Source: Hofstenia miamia (lineage: Eukaryota; Xenacoelomorpha; Acoela; Hofsteniidae). From it: a stretch of DNA of 26,575 nt. Both the position numbers and the translations under genes were made by a program. This document shows, in pieces, positions 18,481-26,575 of the stretch; positions within the stretch are counted from its first letter, which is position 1, and every line of letters begins with the position of its first letter. The stretch covers positions 858,793 to 885,367 of the forward strand of contig CABFPE010000216.1 of assembly GCA_900660155.1 (NCBI GenBank). Reading direction: 5' to 3'. Under the pieces are notes generated by a model that worked only from the letters and a program-made list of their open reading frames with translations, did not search any database and had not been told where the DNA came from.

Positions 18481-19290
18481 TTCTTGATGTTGCTGAATTA
18501 AAAGAGAGAGAGAGTGATTCACATTCTTGAGGACTGAGGTGGGGATGCATCCCCTCACTGATGGGAGGAATCTGGATGGTGTTACTCAGTTCCACAAGAT
18601 TGTGTATTGCTATTAAGTTGGGCAAACAAGCAGTGGCCTTTAGCTCCAGCCAGACTGGAGTTGCAACAATGATTAACTTAGTAGGGTCAATTCTGACCAG
18701 CAAGGTAGAACTGCTTAGTACAGTGATGTATGTCTTGCTATTTGAGATGTGACACAGATAAGGAGAGAAGTTAACTCCAGCAAAATGCTTTCCTTTAGAA
18801 GTTAACTCTAGCAAAATGCTTTCCTTTGTGGCCTGAGATCATAACATCACCCATGTATTTAAAGTTGGTAGTGACTGCTATGTGTTGCCAGTGTTGTGGC
18901 TCAACAATGACCAGTTCTGAAAGTTTTAGCAAAATTTCTTGTTCAGGAATGGTGGTGAGTTCCTGCCTTTGCTTGCTTTTGCAGATAGAGATTGTGTTAC
19001 TCCCATAGTCAATTATGCAAGAGTTCTGCTCAAGGAAGTCATTGCCCAAGATTACATTGTATGACAGTGGATGGTCACAGGTATTGATGACAATCAAGTC
19101 CACTGAGATCAACTCTTGACAAATATGCAATTCTAGGTTCAGTACATGACTCTTTAATGATATATAATTTCTGGAAGCATCCAACAAGAGGGCAGTGGAC
19201 AGGAGTAATTTGTCCCTTGACAAACACATTAACTAAAGTTCCATTTATATCCATGGGGATAACATTAGTATGCAGTATTGAGGTGTGCAT
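18440..19290 (-). pseudogene. Retropepsin-like protease and connecting region
   Basis: The minus strand holds VIPMDINGTLVNVFV and then, after a frame change, LLLDASRNY, VDLIVINTCDHPLSYNV and ILGNDFLEQNSCIIDYG. The last is the typical second half of a retroviral-type aspartic protease, with the ILG.DFL motif. The expected D-T-G of the first half should follow VFV, but here the bases read VKGQI, so the active site is gone, apparently through a small deletion. The part from 18814 to 18440 (VRIDPTKLIIVATPVWLEL) is the linker toward the RT. A duplicated piece of about 30 bp (AGAAGTTAACTC(C/T)AGCAAAA) lies at 18768-18826. Confidence 0.68.
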
Positions 19291-19420
19291 GTTTTATAGG
19301 TGGCAGCACTCCAGCTAGTTTAACAGAATCAACAGGCAGATCAGGAGAGCACTTTTCAGTCTCTGGTTTGTTGATGATAAAGCCATCACCATTGGCAACT
19401 AGGCAAATCACAGCATAGCA

Positions 19421-20710
19421 TTGTTGGTGTGGCCCTTTTGTCCACAACAATAGCAATGAGTTTGCTCAAGTTCAGTTTTCTGTTTCTGAGCAGTGCTTCT
19501 CAGTATGGCAGGAGGTTTCTGCATTGAGTGACCTGTTCAGAATTCTCCGGCATCCTTGTCAATGTGGATGGTGTTATGGAGCATGTAAATGATGCTGATA
19601 GCTTTTTGAATGATCAGGTTAAGCTTGTCTTCAGGATCACACATTAACTTGAAATGACTGTGGATATTGGGTGGAAAGCCCCAACAAATGTATGAGAAAA
19701 GATCATGCTTTGAGTATTTGGGCATTAGCTTACTCAAGCAAAACAGTCTTTCTACTAGTGTAATATATGTACAGACATCATCACCCTTCTTAAATGAGAG
19801 ATCACAGAGCAGAGTTTTATACTGATGCTTTATATGAGGAGCTTTGTAGAGGTCCTCAAAGAAACCAATTAGTAGTTAATAGTTTGTTTTAATGTCTCTG
19901 TCTAACATCATATATTGATTATATGCAAGACCTTGTAAGTATGTGGGTAAATGAGCTACAGCAGCACCCTTAGTGGCTTGGTACTGCCTCATTGTCAGTT
20001 CAAAAAGGAAAAACCATTCCTTGAAGGACTGTGATATTTCATTGATTTTTCCAGTGAATTTGGGTAGTATGGAATGTTGATTAAACAAATTGGCAGTTTT
20101 GTTCCCAACAAAATCAATTAAATGAAATGTTGCCCACTTAAGGTCACAGGCACAGTAGGACCATTGGTTACAGGGGCAATGTTGAATTCAAGACTGTGTG
20201 AGTGACACAAGTGTTGATTGCTGCTGGAGGCAAAATGGTCACACTGGGAACATATGGACTTGGAGTGCAAACCATGGCCAAAGTAGAAACCTGGGTAAGA
20301 GAAATGCAGGTGGGGGTTTTGCCAAACTATGAACTTATATTTCCAATACAGTGATAGAATCAAGTAGACATTTCTCTCTCTGATAAGTTTTGGTGGCTTG
20401 CTGTTGTAACTAAACCTGTAATGAGTCAAGGCATTGTTTGCAGGCAAGATGTCAATAAGTTTGCTGGGTGAGAGCTGCTCTATGTTGCTCAAGCTTGGTT
20501 GGTTGAGGCTCAGGGGATGGTGGTGACAAAGGGCAGAGGTGAAAGACAAAAAGTCACATTCAGTGACTGAATAACACAAGTAGGAGAAGATAAGTCAACT
20601 AATGAACTAATTGCATCAGTGCAAGGGGCAGCATTCAGTCTGCCATTGCTCACACAGGGGAAACCCTGAGAGGGAGTCCCATTACAAGAAAAACTAGTGA
20701 AATCCATCAA
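19421..20710 (-). pseudogene. Ty3/gypsy gag with zinc knuckle, frameshifted
   Basis: The first ATG at 20710 opens MDFTSFSCNG. The frame changes near 20570, and further parts are SICSQCDHFASSSNQHLCH, then ILPKFTGKI, FKEWFFLFELTMRQYQATKG, LPTYLQGLAYNQYMMLDRDI and, after a stop, FEDLYKAPHIKHQYKTLLCD. This order is the capsid-like core of Ty3/gypsy gag (W..FE....Q....KG, then YL.G.A...Y). A further segment reads LMPKYSKHDLFSYICWGFPP. Near 19421-19459 CYCCGQKGHTNNAM forms a CCHC knuckle whose last Cys has been displaced by a frameshift. Stops at several places make it inactive. Confidence 0.7.
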
Positions 20711-21239
20711 GAAAAACTATAAGAAAAATTCAGAAAAAACAATTCCAACAAATTGAGAGAAAACTCCAATTGAGTTCAGAGAAACAAAAACTATTTCCAG
20801 TAAGCAGCACAGTGTTGGGCAAGGTAATAAATCCAAATTCTAGAAAAATGAGACAACAACAAATTAATGACCAAGAATGAGTAAAAATAACGTCAAAGCT
20901 CATTGACAGCTTCAGAGCACAGAATTGCAGTTTAAAATTGCATAAGAGGTAAAGTTATGCATCAGTTGGTAGTGAAGTTGATTCACATCAAGGGGAAACA
21001 ACTATCCCAGCTGGCTCACACTAAGGAGAAAGAACAAAACCAAATATGGTAAGGAAACAAGTGACAGTTCTGTACCATGCCACAATCACCAGGTGAAATC
21101 AGATGACCACCTTGGTATGCATGCAAGCTTCATGACTGGAGTACATCTCCAAGCATTGATTCACCTGCACACTTCAACAGAATGGAGTAGAAAGTTTGAC
21201 TGACACTCCAATTTGCTCAGAATCACATCAGGGTCACAA
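20711..21239 (-). other. Leader of the gypsy element with possible primer binding site
   Basis: The stretch lies between the 5' LTR and the first gag ATG. Directly after the LTR end, read on the minus strand, is TTGTGACCCTGATGTGATTC, at the place of the tRNA primer binding site. One base differs from the TGG start expected of a primer site, and I cannot name the tRNA. Near 20995 the plus strand has AGGGGAAACAACTATCCC, a possible small hairpin. Nothing else is seen. Confidence 0.4.
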
Positions 21240-21781
21240 TGTAGAATCCAGGGGGAGCTCTGGCTACTCCAGTGGTACTGAGAAGCTCAAAGGTTAAATT
21301 AAAGGTTTGCAGAGGCTAACATTGTAGAGAGTGACCAGCATTCTAGGAAAAGAGAGGCATTGGTTTTTCACCAATTCACTTAGAGAAATAACAGACTATC
21401 CATAGAGAACAGACTTCCAGCAGTGACCAATTCACATGGCACCATGCCAGAGCCATATCCATGAAGACGTCCATACTTGCCAAGGTGCTAGTTGTGTGTC
21501 TCAAGTATTAATTTCTAGCTCAATAAACAATTTATCTCAGAGTTCTTTTATCTCAGCCCATGTAAATAAATAATAAAACAAATGGAATGTAATCACCATG
21601 CATTCATGTTTGCCAGTGGCATATTATATTTGCAGTGTGTTATTACTAAGTGCATGTATGAAATGAAATGATTGAATTAAAAGCTCTTATTCAAAACACT
21701 TACATGTAGCCATAACCTAAAGCAATGTAACACTAAATTAGAGTGCCAAATAATCAAAATAGGGGCCTGAGTGACTCTACA
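21240..21781 (-). mobile_element. 5' LTR of the gypsy element, 542 bp
   Basis: Read on the minus strand it begins TGTAGAGTCACTCAGG and ends GGATTCTACA, so it has TG...CA ends. It matches the first 65 and last 460 bp of the LTR at 3409-4362. Shared sequences are CCCCTATTTTGATTA, TTGAGCTAGAAATT, ACTAGCACCTTGGCAAG and GGAGTAGCCAGAGCTCCCC. A tRNA primer-like sequence and gag follow at the correct side. Confidence 0.78.
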
Positions 21782-22905
21782 TTATTATTAGTACCAGTTT
21801 TAGTTTACATAAATAGGTGTGATTTGATCATTTTTGTTCTCTTCAATTTAGTTTCAGTAAATTTGTTTTACTTTTTATCTTGAATTTATATTTTATTAAA
21901 ATGATGTGTTCCTAAATTCATTTTGATAGGGGAAGGATACCCAGATGTGATACAACTTGGCTGGTGCATTCCTTTAAACTTAGGTTAGGTATATAGTTAG
22001 GGTGTTCTGTTGTATTGCTATTGATTTGTAACAAAAATTAAACCTTTAATGCTTTCACTGAAATTGCACAAGATGAGGATTGCACTGAGTTTAGGTTTTG
22101 AACTTAGGATGTAGGTTTCACTCCCTACACTCAAAAGTTAGGGCTTCTGTATTCTCTATCTATATTAGGGCTCTAGTCTTAGACAAAACTTTCTTAAAGT
22201 TATCTGCATTGGGCCAGCCAAGCACAACCACTCTTCCCTACATGATCTGTTTACTTTTGACTTCTATTAGGATAGGTAATATAGCAGGAGGAGATAGTTA
22301 CTTTGTAGCACCATTAAATAAATGCCTTGCCATGAAATACTCAAGTGATACAGAATTAAGAATGTTTGCTGAATTCATACCAATGCCACAATAATAACAT
22401 GCCTTTTAATTATAAGGATTGTTTTAAGTTATCTTAAGATAATTAGGTAATCATCAATTGTTTAGAATATTAATAGAGCAATGTTGTAGTGAACATTGTA
22501 AATGGAAATTGTTTGTTTTACTGTTACCACCCATGATTCTATGTTATACTATCTGCACATGAGTATATTTACCAAAATTTTGTTATGAAATTCAATATAA
22601 TATTTATCATTCAACTTAAATTGCAGCTTAATAAGCAATTTTTGATGCCCCTTTGATGTATTGACATGTCTCATTCATGCATATTTTTTTCATGAAATTA
22701 TAATTCTCCAAGTTTTTTAAATTTTCAATTATAAGCTCATTTTCTCTGAATTCCACATACAGAATGATGTAAAGCTGGAATTAGGATGAACAATTAAACT
22801 AGATTTTACAAAAAATAGATAGTTTTAACACTATAAGTGAAAATTTTGAAAAATTAGAAAATTCAAATTTTTGTAAAGTTGCTTTGCTCAAAAAAATTAT
22901 GCTGA
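21782..22905. other. Non-coding flank, no feature recognised
   Basis: AT-rich sequence beyond the 5' LTR. The plus-strand open frame at 22098-22394 (98 codons, TTG at its start) has some protein-like stretches (IAGGDSYFVAPLNKCLAMKY), but I recognise nothing in it and would not call it a gene. No repeat end was found. Confidence 0.4.
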
Positions 22906-23046
22906 TTTAAAGATTACCATATTCATCTCAAAAAAAAATTGTTTTTAAATAGTACCAACTGCTTCTTAGGTTTACTATTTTTTACCAATATACAGAAACT
23001 TGAGATCAAAATGGCATATCTTTTTGACCAATTGTGCAAAAACTAA
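22906..23046 (+). pseudogene. C-terminal coding tail, copy A of three
   Basis: An open frame ends in LLFFTNIQKLEIKMAYLFDQLCKN and a TAA at 23044. It aligns with copies B and C over its last 25 residues, with the stop in the same place. The pattern is I..L/I......LEI.MAYLF..L, a short amphipathic helix. The sequence behind the stop (ATGAAACATAAGTATCAAAT, then AAAATTTAGTCTTTG) is also shared. It appears to be the 3' end of a gene or element of unknown identity. Confidence 0.42.
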
Positions 23047-23052
23047 GCATGA

Positions 23053-23232
23053 ATGAAACATAAGTATCAAATACAACAAAATTTAGTCTTTGACTTAAAA
23101 ATTAAGTTGTTAATTAAAAAATTATACTTAATTAGGATGGCACTTTTTATCAAAATACGAAATCTTGAAACTGATATAGCACACCTTGAGATTGACATAG
23201 CAAATTTTTTTGACAATCTGACCTATAATTAG
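23053..23232 (+). pseudogene. C-terminal coding tail, copy B of three
   Basis: This open frame of 59 codons from an ATG ends in FIKIRNLETDIAHLEIDIANF, FDNLTYN and a TAG at 23230. It follows copy A in the same frame. The first half of the frame is the 3' untranslated part of copy A read through, so only the last 30 or so residues are the shared tail. The sequence behind the stop (TATCAATTATATTAAAAGG, AAAATTTAGTCTTTAG) matches that behind the other copies. Confidence 0.42.
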
Positions 23233-23438
23233 CTTTATTGAGGTATATGTATCAATTATATTAAAAGGGGACATCAAAATTTAGTCTTTAGCAGTCGTTT
23301 ATTGAGTTGTAATGTAGACTAAATGATAAAATATTATACTTGATTTCATAGAAAAACTTAGATAAATATTTTATTGTACATAAGATAAAATTTTGACTGC
23401 ACCTTTTAATGCTATTGATCTTCATACCTCATTAATGC

Positions 23439-23561
23439 TTAATGTTTGTACAACTTTTCAAAAAGATATGCCATGGCGATCTCAAGGTTCTCTATGTCCG
23501 TTTGAATGTTCCTTATGTCTGTAAAAAGTACCAACCGGTTTGTTGGATTTGGGCAAATGCC
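23439..23561 (-). pseudogene. C-terminal coding tail, copy C of three, inverted
   Basis: On the minus strand the frame reads GICPNPTNRLVLF, TDIRNIQTDIENLEIAMAYL, FEKLYKH and a TAA at 23439. It is the cleanest copy and aligns residue by residue with copy B (IRN, TDI, LEI, L). Sequence behind the stop (GATCAATAGCATTAAAAGG, AAAATTTTATC) matches the other copies, so copies B and C form an inverted repeat whose ends are CTTGAGAT and ATCTCAAG. I do not recognise the protein. Confidence 0.45.
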
Positions 23562-23937
23562 TCATTTGACAGGCTTTACGTTGATGCATTAAGTAACCAT
23601 GATATTATTAATTATTCAAATTTGAATTTACTCGATACAGAATATAATTTATGATAAGTGTAGCTTCATTTATGTATTATTATGACATTTAGTGATTTTT
23701 TTGAAATGATGGAGTAATGTGTAGTCTGTAATTTACAGAATTCCAATTGACTAGAATGTCCGTAGCAGTCATTTGGATGGCTTTAATTTTTATTACCCTT
23801 TGCTATAAGGAATCTCATAATTGTTGTTTCGATAAAATATAGAAGGGGTAAATTCCAAATTTCGGTGCAATACATTCCTAAATGCGCTCCATCAAACAAT
23901 ATGACGATATACTTAATAAACTGACTTGACATCGGTG

Positions 23938-23963
23938 TAGATAGATAGATAGATAGATAGATA
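23938..23963 (+). repeat. GATA microsatellite
   Basis: About six units of TAGA. It lies at the downstream side of the minus-strand LINE fragment. CR1/L2-like LINEs often end in short tandem repeats, so it may be the tail of that LINE or a later expansion. Confidence 0.75.
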
Positions 23964-23980
23964 AACGTATATTTGAACAA

Positions 23981-24740
23981 TTATAAAGGATTAAAAGAAA
24001 TTTCAGTTTGTAAGGGATCATGTGAGGGAAGAACTGTTTTGATCTTATGCTTACACGCCAAGAGAGACGTCCAGTCCAGATAGGGTGTATTTTCGAGATA
24101 GAGGCTATGCAGGTGATGAGTTTGGTGGGAGCAGCTAACCAATAGTTTCCTGTGTTGGAAACTAGGCGCTGAGAGTTGAGGAGAAATGATACTTACCGCT
24201 CGGTTCAAAAGGCGTTAGACTTTATTCTCAACTGGAGAACAATAGTCAATTATCGACAATGACGCCTCAGAAGTTTTAATTGATCTACAACCGCGATGTC
24301 ATCAGAAAGAAGAAAGGCGGCTGTTTTAGAGAGGGTGATAAGTATCTGCTAGCATTTCAACTGGTTGAGTTTCAAGCCATTAGCTTGACAAAACCAGGAA
24401 ATGTGCTTTGCATCCGTCTCAATTTTAGAGGAGCCTTTGGTAAGTTTGGTGACTGTGATTAAATCGTCAGCGTATTTGCTTAGATAACTTTTGTCAATGT
24501 TGAGATCTGGCATATAGGATATGAAGAGAATGGGACATATAAGAGAGCCCTGGGGAACGCCTGAACTGATTTTAAAACTGTGGCTTTAGTTGATTTGTAA
24601 ACTACAGAAAATGACCTGTTGGTGAGGTAGCTTTGTAGCCAATTTACAGCGTCAGAAGAGGTAGTTGATATGGTGAAGATATACAATAAGAACACGCGGA
24701 TTAAGAATACCAATGGAGGTAAAAGTATCAGAAACAAAAT
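23981..24740 (-). pseudogene. LINE reverse transcriptase fragment A (CR1/Jockey-like)
   Basis: On the minus strand: AVNWLQSYLTNRSFSVVY, then after a frame change SGVPQGSLICPILFISYM, then KYADDLITVTKLTKG with YADD at 24463-24474, then WFCQANGLKLNQLK and, after a stop, VVDQLKLL. This order (W..SYL.NR, GVPQGS..GP.LF, (F/Y)ADD, W...N.L.LN..K, LG) is that of non-LTR RT motifs 4 to 7. The enzyme would copy RNA at the target nick. The fragment lacks the endonuclease and the first RT motifs and is broken by at least one frameshift and several stops. Confidence 0.78.
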
Positions 24741-24766
24741 ATTTACAGATTATCAATAATGACTGC

Positions 24767-24940
24767 CAGTGGCGTACCAGGGGGGGGACATGGTGGAATG
24801 TCCCCCGTTAGGTTTCCAAATTTAATTTTGACTAAATAAATCAAAAAAAATTTCGTAAAAAATTGAAAAATTTAAAATCGATGATCGCATTAGGGAATAA
24901 CATGATGTCCTCCCGTCAGAAAATCCTGGGTACGCCCCTG
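24767..24940 (+). mobile_element. hAT-type MITE, 174 bp, with target-site duplication
   Basis: It begins CAGTGGCGTACCAGGGGG and ends CCTGGGTACGCCCCTG, which are inverted repeats of hAT type. The eight bases ATGACTGC stand on both sides (24759-24766 and 24941-24948) without a mismatch. Eight-base duplications are the mark of hAT insertion. It encodes nothing. It separates the two LINE fragments. Confidence 0.9.
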
Positions 24941-24948
24941 ATGACTGC

Positions 24949-25520
24949 TAAATGTATAACAAGAATATTACGCAGTTAGCATGCAGTTAATATTTAACCA
25001 GATAAACGCGCCAAGTAAACAATTTAAGAAAATATATGTGTACAAAACGTTCCAATTTCTACCAGTGTTGGAGTATAGTTTTTTTCCCGCCTGTTGGGCG
25101 GGCGTTATTTTATAATTTCGCTCATATTTATATTCAAGGATATTTGGAATTGCTTAATGTTATTTTTTTTGTACTGCCCATTTTGTCACTGTTACAAAAA
25201 GGCCTTCTCAATGCCAAATAGATGCTTATCACAATGTGACAAATGTTCTAGTTTAATGCGACCGATGGACTTGTGTCTAATCTATGGCTGCAAAACTAGT
25301 ATAAATTTATATTTTGACTGCACGTTTTTTTTCAGATTTTCAATGATATTTACAAGCATGCTTGTATGTATGCATTTATAAATAGATTTCCACATTTTTT
25401 AAGTTACGCATTTATTTATTTAAGAATTGTAAATTAGCAATTACGAATGAGCGATTTGGTGGTTGAAGGAGGTTTTTATGGCACTTCTACCGTTGCATAT
25501 ATATATAAAATTTTAGTTCA
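24949..25520. other. Non-coding stretch with a GC-rich hairpin
   Basis: CCCGCCTGTTGGGCGGG at 25086-25102 can form a six-pair stem with a five-base loop in otherwise AT-rich sequence. No T run typical of a polymerase III terminator follows at once. The plus-strand frames at 25036-25381 are not convincing. TATATATATATAAAA at 25498 is a short simple repeat. Confidence 0.45.
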
Positions 25521-26523
25521 ATGGGTTCTAGAAATGATTGTTTCAAACTTATCTGTTCAATAAATTCTGGAGGTGCTATTCCTCGTGAGATGAACTACCT
25601 ACACCATTGCATCAAAGGACCAAAATATATTGCCAACGCTTTCAATGCTAATTTTTCTTCAGGTTTTTCTTTAAACGATAGTACTGTTCTTCAGTGGATT
25701 CATTCATATCTCTCTAACAGGCGATTCAATGTCTCCTCTGTGAATTCATCTTCCTCTAGCTATCCTCTAGACTGTGGCGTCCCACAAGGCTCTGTACTTG
25801 GTCCCGTTCTTTTCACCATGTATATATCCGTGTTATCGACACTCCTCCTTGAATATCCTGAAGACTTTCACCTGTCATTTGCGGATGATCTTCAAATTAA
25901 TCACTGCAATATCTCCAGAAATATGCTACGCTATTGCAAATTGCTGTTTACTCCGTGTCAGGACCTGGCTCATTTGTAATGGATTACCATTCAATGATGA
26001 CAAGCTGGAATTTGTGTGGTTTAGTTTCTTTACGGCAAGATTTCTGGCGCATGCCTATGTTATATCTAAGTTGGAGTATTGTAACTCGCTCCTCATTAAT
26101 GCCAGTTCTCATCATATTTCTTTTCTCCAGAAAATTCAGAATGCAGCTGCTTGTTTTGTGTTTAACCGCCCTGGTTGCTGTTCTACATCCACCATGATTA
26201 CTGAACTACACTGGCTCCGTGTAAAGAATCGGGCACAATACAAAGTACTAACAATAATACATCGGGCTATTTATTCTGAATCATGTCCTATTTATATCAA
26301 GGAACTAATTCAACAATATGAGCCGCACTCCCAATGCTTCTCTGATCCTCGGCTTGCGCCGAATCACCCTGCCTGTCTTACAATTGGTGCCAATGCGTTG
26401 CCCACTTTGCCCCGAGTTTGTGGAACTCCCTTCCTGCCTATCTTCGATCGGTGTCTTCACAACAATGCTTTAAAAATATTTGTTGTATGGTTTTTGTCAG
26501 CGCCCTGTAGAGCGGCGCTTTAG
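25521..26523 (+). pseudogene. LINE reverse transcriptase fragment B (CR1/L2-like), internally deleted
   Basis: The first frame (25521-25979) has IANAFNANFSSGFS, which is the linker before the RT, then directly VLQWIHSYLSNRRFNVS, CGVPQGSVLGPVLF (GVPQGS from 25776) and LSFADDLQI (FADD at 25878-25889). A second frame, from about 25930 to 26523, has NGLPFNDDKLEF, then AHAYVISKLEYCNSLLI, LQKIQNAAACFVF, ELHWLRVKNRAQYKVL and PIYIKELIQQYEP, the typical CR1/L2 C-terminus. RT motifs before QWIHSYL and the part between DDKLEF and AHAYV are missing, so the copy carries two internal deletions and one frameshift. The stop is followed by a TA-rich tail. Confidence 0.82.
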
Positions 26524-26525
26524 GA

Positions 26526-26541
26526 AAATATATATGTATAT

Positions 26542-26575
<34 letters not shown>
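26526..26575 (+). repeat. TA microsatellite at the LINE 3' end
   Basis: A run of TA units starts a few bases behind the stop of LINE fragment B (AAAATATATATGTATATCAA, then TA repeats to the window end). A short tandem repeat at the end fits the 3' terminus of a CR1/L2-like element. It continues beyond the window. Confidence 0.75.

Larger units (their letters stand above)
17807..21781 (-). mobile_element. Truncated Ty3/gypsy LTR retrotransposon
   Basis: Read on the minus strand, the order is 5' LTR (21781-21240), leader, gag, zinc knuckle, protease and RT, which ends at 17807 where R1 copy 4 cuts in. RNase H, integrase and the 3' LTR are missing. Many frameshifts and stops are present in all parts. 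The order PR-RT after a CCHC knuckle and the form of the RT motifs place it in the Ty3/gypsy group. Its LTR is related to that of the element at 640-4362. Confidence 0.85.

Noticed and set aside
22098..22394. Plus-strand frame of 98 codons
   Set aside because: It starts at TTG, has no recognised pattern and no ATG at its start; kept only as a note in the flank.
23938..23963. Short regular repeats as a CRISPR-like array
   Set aside because: It is a plain GATA microsatellite without spacers.
25086..25102. GC-rich hairpin as a transcription terminator
   Set aside because: The genome is eukaryotic and no gene ends here; it is noted only as a structure.

Overview
This is a stretch of AT-rich eukaryotic, probably invertebrate metazoan, DNA. 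It is dominated by nested and decayed mobile elements, with at most one candidate exon of an ordinary host gene. The evidence for a eukaryote is the mixture of element classes: Ty3/gypsy LTR retrotransposons, CR1/L2-like LINE reverse transcriptases, a Penelope-like fragment, a relic of a restriction-like endonuclease of the R2 type, hAT transposase and hAT MITE ends, and a fragment of a virus-like gene cluster. There are also long introns or non-coding stretches and microsatellites. No operons, ribosomal RNA, tRNA or CRISPR are seen. I cannot name the species.

Layout, left to right. 1-634: two tandem, diverged copies of an unnamed repeat, here called R1, whose end reads GATGATGCTACAAT. 640-4362: a broken LTR element with a remnant of the 5' LTR, an internal region with three 45-bp repeats and a long decayed ORF that is not gag or pol, a polypurine tract, and a complete 3' LTR. 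4363-5280: a gap with one small ORF on the minus strand. 5281 to about 5960: an R1 copy in the opposite orientation. 7636-9697: a large foldback palindrome in which about 680 bp are written twice across a single N. 10001-11191: two direct repeats enclosing an endonuclease relic. 12152-13198: Penelope-like remnants. 13424-13563: a candidate terminal exon of a host gene on the minus strand. 14248-14616: an unrecognised W/C-rich ORF. 14664-15100: the 3' end of a hAT transposon running into a 1000-N gap (15101-16100). 16101-17806: two nearly identical R1 copies with a remnant of three compact, partly overlapping virus-like genes between them. 17807-21781: a truncated Ty3/gypsy element on the minus strand (RT, protease, zinc knuckle, gag, leader, 5' LTR). 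22906-23561: three copies of one C-terminal coding tail. 23981-24740 and 25521-26575: two LINE RT fragments on opposite strands, with a 174-bp hAT MITE between them.

How the parts relate. The R1 repeat has cut into at least three unrelated targets: the LTR at 640, the virus-like ORF at 16713 and the gypsy RT at 17807. Its junction is the same each time, so R1 is a mobile element younger than these targets. The LTR of the 640-4362 element and the LTR of the gypsy element at 21240-21781 are clearly related, although the preserved internal regions are not. The first may therefore be a non-autonomous element that carries an unfamiliar ORF and uses the machinery of the second. Nearly all coding sequence here is broken by stops or frameshifts. 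The best-preserved items are the 80-aa virus-like ORF at 16996-17238, the candidate host exon, and a 58-aa ORF at 4608-4784.
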